Source of the DNA: Alphaproteobacteria bacterium
GTDB lineage: Bacteria > Pseudomonadota > Alphaproteobacteria > UBA3830
Assembly: GCA_017416635.1 (NCBI GenBank)
Contig: JAFQBQ010000078.1
Location: 1-7,005, forward strand
Length of the DNA: 7,005 nucleotides
Direction of reading: 5' to 3'
Below are positions 1 to 5,482 of the stretch, piece after piece. The notes below the pieces were generated by a model that ran no database searches, was not told the origin of the DNA, and was given only the letters and a program-made list of their open reading frames with translations. Both the position numbers and the translations under genes were made by a program. Positions within the stretch are counted from its first letter, which is position 1. Each line of letters begins with the position of its first letter.

Positions 1-2
1 AT

Positions 3-119
3 GTGAAAAAGATGACAGATAAAATTTCTGGTTCTGATGTTTCAGTTGTTACAGTAGGTTCGAGTTCGGCCGACAAGATGGCTCCTCTGATACAAAAAAA
101 TGGATTAAGGGTGAAATAA
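3..119 (+). CDS. C-terminal tail of an unrecognised protein (5' end outside window)
   Basis: This reading frame is open from the left edge for 38 codons and ends at a TAA whose last base is the first base of the next gene's ATG. The other two forward frames stop almost at once. The tail reads roughly VKKMTDKISGSDVSVVTVGS and ends in a basic NGLRVK. It alternates short hydrophobic beta-like runs (VSVVTVGS) with a predicted helix (ADKMAPLIQKNG). I do not recognise the family from so short a piece. The stop/start overlap suggests it is cotranscribed and translationally coupled with the LD-carboxypeptidase, so an envelope role is possible, but that is only inferred from position. The main support is the open frame ending exactly at a coupling junction. 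Confidence 0.55.
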   Translation: MKKMTDKISGSDVSVVTVGSSSADKMAPLIQKNGLRVK

Positions 120-1069
120 TGAAGCGCGCTTTATTTATTGCGTTATTTTGCGGATGCTCTTTGCAAGTTTTGGCAGAATGCGATTCGGGTATTTTAAAAA
201 GAGTATCTCAATTGCTCATCGATTACATATGTCCGGCATCTGGCGTGCCTGGGGGATATTATAAATCTCGTAAATATCTTGAAAAATTCGGAATTCATTT
301 GCCGAGAGAAATATTCAATACCAAAAATGTTCTTTCATTTGCAGGAACAGACGAGCAGCGATTGAATCAATTCAAGAAAGAGTGTAATTCCGATTCGAAA
401 ATTGTTTGGACAATGCGTGGCGGATTTGGTTCTTACAAACTTCCAGAATTATTAGAAAACTGGAAGCCTAACAAATCCAAAATTTTTATCGGATTCAGCG
501 ACAACACTGCTTTGAATTTGTATATATCTCAAAATTGGCGCGGCTGGATTGTAATTCACGGAGCTGGATTTGCTCAAGTCACACAAGGAAAATACGATCC
601 GAAAAATTTTTCTATGTTGCTTGATATTCTCGAAAAAAGAGTCAGTAAATATAAAATTCCAGGACTATATCCACTAAACAAAATCGCTGAAACACAAACA
701 AATGTCAGCGGTAAACTTACAGGCGGAAATTTAACATTGCTTGAAACCAGTTTAGGCACAAGTTGGGAGATTCAATCTGACGACAAGATTCTGTTTATAG
801 AAGATTGTAACGAAGCCGCTCCGAAAACGTATCGCTCTTTGTATCATTTAAAAGTGTGCGAGAAATTTAAAAATGTCCGTGCAATCATTTTTGGAGAATT
901 TACCGGAGTCGGTCGCGATCATCTGAATTACCTAAAAGCGTTCGCAAATGATTTAAACATTCCAGTTTTTAAAACAGATAAATTCGGTCACGGGTATCAC
1001 AACTACCCGATAGTTTATAACGCAGAAGGAACTATATCTGAAAATGCTCTGACCATTAATTTGCGATAG
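119..1069 (+). CDS. ldcA: Exported LD-carboxypeptidase, peptidase family S66
   Basis: S66 peptidases of the LdcA type remove the terminal D-Ala from murein tetrapeptides; the MccF branch of the same family cleaves microcin-like conjugates. Seen here in 316 residues: CPASG near residue 38 (N-terminal strand), RGGFGS at 100-105, the nucleophile elbow GFSDNTAL with Ser127, GKLTGGNLTLL at 198-208, LFIED with Glu228, IIFGEF at 256-261 and FGHG with His291. Ser127, Glu228 and His291 are spaced much like the Ser-Glu-His triad of known LdcA. Residues 1-19 form a basic-hydrophobic signal peptide (MKRALFIALFCGCSLQVLA) with a likely signal peptidase I site before Glu20, so the enzyme is probably periplasmic, unlike cytoplasmic E. 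coli LdcA. The start is supported by AAGGG at 107-111, 7 bases upstream, and by the TAATG overlap with the preceding frame. MccF-like specificity cannot be excluded. Family call is strong, exact substrate less so. Confidence 0.9.
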   Translation: MKRALFIALFCGCSLQVLAECDSGILKRVSQLLIDYICPASGVPGGYYKSRKYLEKFGIHLPREIFNTKNVLSFAGTDEQRLNQFKKECNSDSKIVWTMRGGFGSYKLPELLENWKPNKSKIFIGFSDNTALNLYISQNWRGWIVIHGAGFAQVTQGKYDPKNFSMLLDILEKRVSKYKIPGLYPLNKIAETQTNVSGKLTGGNLTLLETSLGTSWEIQSDDKILFIEDCNEAAPKTYRSLYHLKVCEKFKNVRAIIFGEFTGVGRDHLNYLKAFANDLNIPVFKTDKFGHGYHNYPIVYNAEGTISENALTINLR

Positions 1070-1088
1070 GTAAGGGAATCGTTATAAA
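1061..1088 (+). promoter_or_regulatory. Weak candidate promoter at the end of ldcA
   Basis: TTGCGA (1061-1066) lies 16 bases upstream of TATAAA (1083-1088). They match the sigma70 -35 and -10 consensus at 4 of 6 and 5 of 6 positions. It would start transcription in the ldcA-tkt gap, just ahead of the short ORF at 1127. In AT-rich DNA such matches arise often by chance, so this is tentative. Confidence 0.2.
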
Positions 1089-1103
1089 ATATACACTATA
1101 TTT
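1087..1103. repeat. Perfect AT-only inverted repeat in the ldcA-tkt gap
   Basis: AAATATA (1087-1093) and TATATTT (1097-1103) are exact reverse complements around a 3-base loop, CAC. It lies 17 bases after the ldcA stop. The stem has no G-C pairs and no downstream T run, so it is not a good intrinsic terminator. It could be a protein-binding dyad or a chance result of base composition. Confidence 0.3.
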
Positions 1104-1126
1104 GCGCTAACGAAACAGAAGATTTG

Positions 1127-1213
1127 ATGCAAATAATTGTGGAACTGGGTTTGCAGCTGAAAGATAATGATTCTATTGCGAAAAAACAGCAAATTTTAAT
1201 TAATTACATTTAA
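1127..1213 (+). CDS. Possible 28-residue small ORF of unknown function
   Basis: An ATG opens 28 codons ending in TAA, reading MQIIVELGLQLKDNDSI followed by a lysine/glutamine-rich stretch and INYI. The same frame is open upstream to position 1088, so the segment could also be the 3' remnant of a longer decayed gene. A weak purine-rich site (AGAAGA, 1117-1122) lies 4 bases before the ATG. The translation looks helical, with a hydrophobic start and a polar centre, and I recognise no family. It fills about 40 percent of the only sizeable gap between ldcA and tkt. It could equally be a chance ORF in a leader region. Confidence 0.2.
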   Translation: MQIIVELGLQLKDNDSIAKKQQILINYI

Positions 1214-1239
1214 ATGTTGTTGAACATCACGAAAGTGTT

Positions 1240-1268
1240 TTGAAAAAGCAGCGATAGGTGTATATTCT
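1240..1268 (+). promoter_or_regulatory. Probable sigma70-type promoter for tkt-gap
   Basis: TTGAAA (1240-1245) and TATTCT (1263-1268) are separated by an ideal 17 bases. This would place transcription start near 1275, a short leader before the tkt ribosome binding site. The -10 hexamer lies inside a 5-base dyad, GTATA-TTC-TATAC (1260-1272), which may be an operator-like symmetry or coincidence. It is the best-placed promoter in the ldcA-tkt gap and suggests tkt-gap is transcribed separately from ldcA. Confidence 0.45.
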
Positions 1269-1282
1269 ATACGTATGAGTTC

Positions 1283-1289
1283 AGAGGAG
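1283..1289 (+). promoter_or_regulatory. Ribosome binding site that fixes the tkt start
   Basis: AGAGGAG is a strong Shine-Dalgarno match 5 bases before the ATG at 1295. An in-frame GTG at 1289 is two codons longer but overlaps this site, so it is a poor initiation codon. The ATG at 1295 is therefore preferred, giving a 650-residue protein that starts MFKSLANAIRFLAID, matching the usual N-terminus of transketolases. Confidence 0.7.
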
Positions 1290-1294
1290 TGGGT

Positions 1295-3247
1295 ATGTTC
1301 AAAAGTTTAGCAAACGCAATACGTTTTTTGGCGATAGATCAAGTTGGACAAGCTAATAGCGGGCATCTCGGCTCTTCGTTGGGAATTTCTGACTGTTTGA
1401 CTGTACTGTTTAAGAATTTTTTGGTCTTCGATCCGGAAAATCCATTTTGGCCGAATCGAGACAGATTCGTTCTTTCGGGAGGGCACAATTCTGCGGCATT
1501 GTACGCGGTGTTGCATCTAGTAGGTTACGATAATATCTCGATTAATGAATTAAAAAATTTCAGATGTCTCGGTTCGAAAACGAGCGGGCATCCTGAGTAC
1601 GATATTCAGTCAGGCATTGAAATTTCTACAGGACCGTTAGGGCAGGGGGTCGCCAATGCTGTCGGAATGGCTTTGGAAGAACGTCTGCTTAATGCTCGTT
1701 TGGGCGATGATTGCATCAATCATTATACATATGTTATTGCCGGAGAGGGCGATTTGATGGAAGGCGTCGCACATGAAGCGTGTTCTTTGGCCGGAACGTT
1801 AAAATTAGGTCATTTGGTATTGTTGCACGATAGGAATAACATAACTATCGACGGCTCTACTAATGTGTCGTGCAAAGATGACATATCGAAACAGTTTGAG
1901 GCATATCATTGGCATATCCAAGAAGTTAACGGTCATGACGAGCGAGCCTTGTCGGCAGCCATTGAGGAGGCAAAACAAGACGATCGTCCATCTATAATAA
2001 TATGTAATACAAAAATAGGATATGGAACTCCTCGTGAAGGATTGCCGTCTGCACACAGCGGAGCCTTAACGAAAGAAGAGCGCGAATTTGCGTGTAAATA
2101 TTTCGGTTGGGACAGTGCACCGTTTGAAGTTCCTGAGTATATTCAGCATCTTTGGCGGATTCTTGGGAAAAGAAATCACGAATTATGCGAAGCTTGGTAT
2201 CAAAAGCAGTTTGATTCTTATCAGAAATTAAATGAAAATGATTATGCGAACGCGCAAAGCGTATTCAGAAAGATTAAAAAAGATTATTTTATAAATCGTC
2301 CATTTATCGCGACCAGAACTTCATTCAAAAATATTTTGAACGAATTGATAAAGGCATCTAGTACATTAATTTCCGGATCTTGCGATTTGGGAGGATCAAC
2401 TGGCTGTAGGACTGCAGACATGACTCCGATAATCGGTGAAGATTCGAAAATAAATTTTGCGGGGAATTATATTCATTATGGAGTCAGAGAACATGCAATG
2501 GGGGCCATTCTGAATGGGATGACTGCTGGCGGAAAGATTCGTTGTTGCGGCGGGACGTTTTTGGCGTTCAGCGATTACATGCGACCTGCGATTCGTATGA
2601 GTGCATTGATGGATATTCCATCGATTTTTGTGTTTTCACATGATTCAATAGGAGTAGGGGAGGATGGTCCGACACATCAGCCTGTAGAACAGCTCGCCGC
2701 GCTGAGAGCAATGCCGAATTTACAGGTGTTCCGTCCTGCAGATGCAATGGAAACAGTGGAATGTTGGGAACTTGCTTTGCAGAGTCGGCATCCGTCCGCG
2801 ATTATTTTAACAAGACAATCTGTTTTGAGTGTTCGGTATTCAGGAAATACAAATCTTTGCGAAACCGGAGCTTACTTGCTCAATGATGATGAGCTTAATC
2901 ACAGATTTACGATTATCGCATCAGGTTCTGAAGTTGGAATTGCGTTGGAGCTGAAAAAGAAATTAAATGATCATGGCGTGTTTGGAAATGTTGTAAGTTT
3001 CCCTTGCTGGAAGTTATTTGATGAGCAGTCGCAGGAATTTAAAGACACTGTTTTGGGAAAGAATTGTCTGAGAATCGGCATCGAGGCGTCGAACGGTTTC
3101 GGATGGGAAAAGTATTTGGGCGAACATGGTAAATTTTTCGGAGTTCAACACTTCGGAGTGTCTTGTCCAGCTCAAGAAGCATTTGCATATTTCAAATTAA
3201 CCGCAACAGATATTTTCAATAAGGTAATTGAGGAATTTATAAACTAA
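1295..3247 (+). CDS. tkt: Transketolase
   Basis: Transfers two-carbon ketol units between sugar phosphates in the non-oxidative pentose phosphate pathway, using thiamine diphosphate and a divalent metal in the cytoplasm. At 650 residues it is close to the family norm (E. coli TktA, 663). Order seen: N-terminal PP domain with SGHLG (His24), GGH (His64), KTSGHPE (His99), GPLGQG, GEGDLMEG near 150 and RNNITIDG; then the Pyr domain with TRTS, GVREHAM (Glu399), GGTFLAFSDY, SHDSIGVGEDGPTHQP (His449) and LTRQ (Arg507); then a C-terminal domain ending FGVSCPAQE followed by a helix. The substrate and catalytic His, Glu and Arg residues are kept. Oddities: the metal-binding GDG is GEG, GHPG is GHLG, NGH is GGH, and the Pyr-domain segment usually near SADLTGSNNT reads SCDLGGSTGC. 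The stop overlaps the gap ATG (TAATG). Enzyme identity is secure; full activity is likely but not shown. Confidence 0.96.
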   Translation: MFKSLANAIRFLAIDQVGQANSGHLGSSLGISDCLTVLFKNFLVFDPENPFWPNRDRFVLSGGHNSAALYAVLHLVGYDNISINELKNFRCLGSKTSGHPEYDIQSGIEISTGPLGQGVANAVGMALEERLLNARLGDDCINHYTYVIAGEGDLMEGVAHEACSLAGTLKLGHLVLLHDRNNITIDGSTNVSCKDDISKQFEAYHWHIQEVNGHDERALSAAIEEAKQDDRPSIIICNTKIGYGTPREGLPSAHSGALTKEEREFACKYFGWDSAPFEVPEYIQHLWRILGKRNHELCEAWYQKQFDSYQKLNENDYANAQSVFRKIKKDYFINRPFIATRTSFKNILNELIKASSTLISGSCDLGGSTGCRTADMTPIIGEDSKINFAGNYIHYGVREHAMGAILNGMTAGGKIRCCGGTFLAFSDYMRPAIRMSALMDIPSIFVFSHDSIGVGEDGPTHQPVEQLAALRAMPNLQVFRPADAMETVECWELALQSRHPSAIILTRQSVLSVRYSGNTNLCETGAYLLNDDELNHRFTIIASGSEVGIALELKKKLNDHGVFGNVVSFPCWKLFDEQSQEFKDTVLGKNCLRIGIEASNGFGWEKYLGEHGKFFGVQHFGVSCPAQEAFAYFKLTATDIFNKVIEEFIN

Positions 3248-4248
3248 TGAGAGTAGCAATTAACGGATTGGGGCGCATCGGTCGCTTAGTTTTAAGGGCT
3301 GTATTTGAGCAATATCGAAACGATGTAGAAGTTGTAGCCGTCAATGACCTGATGGACATTGATACGTTTTTGCATTTATTTAAATATGACTCAGTCCATG
3401 GAAAATTTTCATGCGCCGTAAAAAAGACGGCGACTAATCGATTCTCGATAAACGATCATGAAATAGAATATCTTTCTCAAGGGGATCTTAAAGATTTACA
3501 TTGGAGTAAATTTGATGTTGATCTCGTCATGGAGTGTTCCGGAAAGTTTAAAGATCGAAAAGATTGTTCTGCTCACATAAATAATGGTGCAAAAAAGGTT
3601 TTGTTATCCTGCCCAGGGAAAGATTTTGATAAAACCATTATTTTTGGAGTAAACAACGACCAATTAACCAAAGAAGATATCTTCGTTTCAAACGGTTCTT
3701 GCACGACAAATTGTTTAGCAACAGTTGTTAAGGTAATTCATTCGGAGTTTGGTATTGCTTCAGGGACGGTTTCGACAATTCATTCTTACACTAGGGATCA
3801 ATATCTTGTGGATTCTTTTCATAAGGATTTAAGAAGAGCGCGAGCAGGGGCAATAAATATTATTCCGACGAATACGGGCAGTGCCGTGGCTATCGGAGAT
3901 ATTTTTCCGGAGTTGAAGGGGAAATTGCTGTGTCAGGCGTTTCGAGTTCCTATAGAAAATGTTTCATTGATAGACTGCTGTTTTTCAGTGGAAAAGGATA
4001 TTACGGAATTAGCTGCAAAAAATGCGATTATAAATTGGGCTGATTTCAAAATCGGAAATGGGGTACTTCAATATACTGAAGAGGAATTAGTTTCATCTGA
4101 TTTTAATCATTCAGCGTGTAGTGCTTGCGTAGATTTACCTTTGCTCAAAGTCATTAACTCAAATTGTTTAAAGATTATCGCGTGGTATGACAATGAATGG
4201 GGCTTTGCAAATCGCATGTTAGATAATGCCTGTTTAATGTTTAGATGA
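3247..4248 (+). CDS. gap: Glyceraldehyde-3-phosphate dehydrogenase, type I
   Basis: Oxidises and phosphorylates glyceraldehyde-3-phosphate to 1,3-bisphosphoglycerate, the product carbon of the preceding transketolase. The 333 residues match the normal length. Seen: Rossmann motif NGLGRIGR (6-13), NDLMD with Asp34 where the NAD adenosine ribose is bound, the glycolytic signature KYDSVHGKF (46-54), the active site SNGSCTTNC with Cys152, TIHSYT with His179, HKDLRRARAGA, RVPIENVS with Arg233, and WYDNEWGF (313-320). Asp34 and the KYDSVHGKF type suggest an NAD-linked catabolic enzyme. Small departures: SNAS is SNGS, RVPT is RVPI, and the segment before HKD is DSF rather than the Leu-Pro of classical NAD enzymes. 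The start overlaps the tkt stop by one base, with GAGGAA 11 bases upstream, suggesting coupled translation. The pgk gene that often follows in alphaproteobacteria is absent. Epd and phosphorylating NADP forms are less likely. Confidence 0.95.
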   Translation: MRVAINGLGRIGRLVLRAVFEQYRNDVEVVAVNDLMDIDTFLHLFKYDSVHGKFSCAVKKTATNRFSINDHEIEYLSQGDLKDLHWSKFDVDLVMECSGKFKDRKDCSAHINNGAKKVLLSCPGKDFDKTIIFGVNNDQLTKEDIFVSNGSCTTNCLATVVKVIHSEFGIASGTVSTIHSYTRDQYLVDSFHKDLRRARAGAINIIPTNTGSAVAIGDIFPELKGKLLCQAFRVPIENVSLIDCCFSVEKDITELAAKNAIINWADFKIGNGVLQYTEEELVSSDFNHSACSACVDLPLLKVINSNCLKIIAWYDNEWGFANRMLDNACLMFR

Positions 4249-4267
4249 TTTGTGGTAGATTTTTTCC

Positions 4268-4504
4268 ATGAGTAAAGATATTAAGGACATGGAGTTTGAA
4301 GAGGCGTTGTCGGAATTGGAGAGGATTTCTTCTCTGATGAATGAAGGCAAGCTTTCTTTAAAAGATGCTGCGGCCATGTACGAAAAAGGAGTGCAACTGC
4401 GGAGTCATTGCGCAAAAATTCTGAGCGACGTGGAAATGAAAGTAAGCCGAGTTGCAGTTGATGCAGATGGTCATGTGGAAATTGTTGAAGGGGAAGATCA
4501 GTAA
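4268..4504 (+). CDS. xseB: Exodeoxyribonuclease VII small subunit
   Basis: XseB is the small helical subunit that binds XseA to form exonuclease VII, a cytoplasmic enzyme that degrades single-stranded DNA. The 78 residues are the expected size. Typical motifs are FEEALSELERI at 10-20 and LSLKDAAAMYEKGVQL at 29-44, followed by a second helix (HCAKILSDVEMKVSRV) and an acidic tail. ATG 4268 is chosen because the MSKDIKDMEFEEA start is the usual alphaproteobacterial form; the in-frame ATG at 4289 would cut into the conserved region. No good Shine-Dalgarno is visible before it, only 19 bases separate it from gap, so read-through from gap is likely. xseA is not in this window. Its stop overlaps the next ATG (TAATG). 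The usual partner context (isoprenoid genes such as ispA and dxs) is not present. Confidence 0.93.
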   Translation: MSKDIKDMEFEEALSELERISSLMNEGKLSLKDAAAMYEKGVQLRSHCAKILSDVEMKVSRVAVDADGHVEIVEGEDQ

Positions 4505-4806
4505 TGGATATTATCGCCGTTCCTTTGCTTTTGCTGTTCAAAGCTATTATAGATTTTGCTATTTGGATTGTAATTGCCGATGTAGTTATATCTTGGTTGA
4601 TGATTGCGAACATTTTTAATTTAAATAATCGGTTCATAGCGGCTCTTATAGATTCTGTTGCGAAATTATCTAATTTTATAATGGCTCCAATACGCGAATG
4701 GTTGCCGGTGTCTATAGGAATGTTAGATTTATCTCCGCTGGTTGCGCTTTTAGTGCTTACTTGTTTTGACAATATGATTTCGAGGATTTTGTTAAGATTT
4801 GTTTAA
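4504..4806 (+). CDS. yggT: YggT-family inner membrane protein
   Basis: YggT proteins are small integral membrane proteins of incompletely defined function, linked in various bacteria to osmotic tolerance and, in some lineages (YlmG), to cell division or nucleoid distribution. This 100-residue version has two hydrophobic segments, about 3-34 and 72-98, joined by a conserved loop. Family features seen: SWLMIANIFNLNN (30-42), APIREWLP (61-68) and DLSPLVALL (75-83). The start overlaps the xseB stop by one base, with AAGGGGAA at 4488-4495 a few bases upstream, so translation is probably coupled to xseB. No terminator-like hairpin follows. Family assignment is good; a specific role cannot be read from the sequence. 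Confidence 0.88.
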   Translation: MDIIAVPLLLLFKAIIDFAIWIVIADVVISWLMIANIFNLNNRFIAALIDSVAKLSNFIMAPIREWLPVSIGMLDLSPLVALLVLTCFDNMISRILLRFV

Positions 4807-4823
4807 TGAATTTGTTTTACTAT

Positions 4824-4832
4824 TGATATATT
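4824..4832 (+). promoter_or_regulatory. Candidate extended -10 promoter for cpoB-tilS-ftsH
   Basis: TGA followed by TATATT gives an extended -10 element (TGn plus a 5-of-6 hexamer) in the 58-base gap after yggT. No convincing -35 lies at the right distance, but extended -10 promoters depend less on one. Transcription would begin about 25 bases before the cpoB start. It may supply an internal promoter for the cpoB block. The evidence is a short motif in AT-rich DNA, so it is tentative. Confidence 0.3.
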
Positions 4833-4864
4833 TAAAGAAGTGAGAAATTACTGGAGAGGTTATA

Positions 4865-5482
4865 ATGAAAAAAATGCTTTTTATTAGTGTGGTTTGTTGT
4901 GGTTTTTTGTTAAACGTGGAAGCAGAAAATCAAACTTATATAAGTTCTGAAGAGATTAACGAAATAGCAGAGCAGACTCGTGCCAATACCGGAGCGATAG
5001 ACGAACTTAAACAAACGATTAAGGAGTTGCAGCAAAAAATTGAGGCATTAGAAAAGAGCACTCATGAAGAAAAAAATAATCAGGAGACGCAATCTGAGAT
5101 TAAAGGAAAGTCCGCTGATGAAGTCACGAAAATGGCAACTTCATTAATTGATGAGAATCAAACTGAAAAAGCAAGGTGCATATTAGAAGCATATATTAAA
5201 GATCATCCAAAAGATCACCATTGTGATGCGATGTATTCTCATATTGGGGAGAGCTATTTCCGTGAAAAAAATTACAAAGACGCCGCAGCAGCGTTTATGC
5301 AGAGCTATGAATTAAATCCAAGTGGGAAAAAGTGTCCGGAATGCTTGTATAAGTTGGCGTTATGCTTCGGCGAACTAGGTAAAAAAGGTCCAATGAAAGA
5401 AACTTTGCAGAGAATAATCGATAGCTATCCAAAGAGTGATTCTGCAAAAAGAGCCAAAGAAAAATTGAAGCAGTTAAATTAA
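4865..5482 (+). CDS. cpoB: Tol-Pal associated periplasmic TPR protein CpoB (YbgF family)
   Basis: CpoB links the Tol-Pal machinery to peptidoglycan synthesis (PBP1B in E. coli) so that wall growth and outer membrane constriction stay in step. Order seen in 205 residues: signal peptide 1-20 (MKKMLFISVVCCGFLLNVEA, cleavage before Glu21), a coiled-coil of heptad-like Leu/Ile at about 30-65 (IDELKQTIKELQQKIEALEK), a charged linker, and three tetratricopeptide-like units at about 86-118, 122-152 and 157-190, the middle one with AMYSHIGESYFREKNYKDAA. It is shorter than E. coli CpoB (263), mainly in the linker. The start has a strong GGAGAGG site (4853-4859) 5 bases upstream. Unusual cysteines: HHC at 118-120 and CPEC at 157-160 in the exported part. 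The neighbouring tilS-ftsH is the usual alphaproteobacterial context; pal, tolB and tolQRA are missing upstream. Confidence 0.88.
   Translation: MKKMLFISVVCCGFLLNVEAENQTYISSEEINEIAEQTRANTGAIDELKQTIKELQQKIEALEKSTHEEKNNQETQSEIKGKSADEVTKMATSLIDENQTEKARCILEAYIKDHPKDHHCDAMYSHIGESYFREKNYKDAAAAFMQSYELNPSGKKCPECLYKLALCFGELGKKGPMKETLQRIIDSYPKSDSAKRAKEKLKQLN

Noticed and set aside
574..759. 61-codon frame on the - strand inside ldcA
   Set aside because: Antisense to conserved S66 coding sequence, with no family features.
1087..1103. AT inverted repeat as an intrinsic terminator for ldcA
   Set aside because: The stem has no G-C pairs and no T tract follows, so it should not terminate transcription efficiently.
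1289..1294. GTG at 1289 as the tkt start
   Set aside because: It overlaps the Shine-Dalgarno sequence AGAGGAG; ATG 1295 has the correct 5-base spacing and gives the usual N-terminus.
1275..1310. 11-codon ORF starting at ATG 1275, overlapping the tkt start
   Set aside because: Too short and without a ribosome site of its own; it would start at about the predicted transcription start. A leader-peptide role cannot be supported.
1805..2056. 83-codon frame on the - strand inside tkt
   Set aside because: Antisense to the conserved cofactor-binding part of transketolase; no domain or signal supports it.
4281..4772. 163-codon open frame on the - strand across xseB and yggT
   Set aside because: It lies fully antisense to two well-supported genes, shows no recognisable motif, has no plausible promoter or ribosome site that I can see, and is low-complexity in parts; it is best read as a shadow frame.
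4766..4795. Perfect TTGACA inside yggT as a -35 for cpoB
   Set aside because: At 16-18 bases downstream there is no convincing -10 (TTGTTA or TGTTAA only), and it lies in a conserved coding segment.
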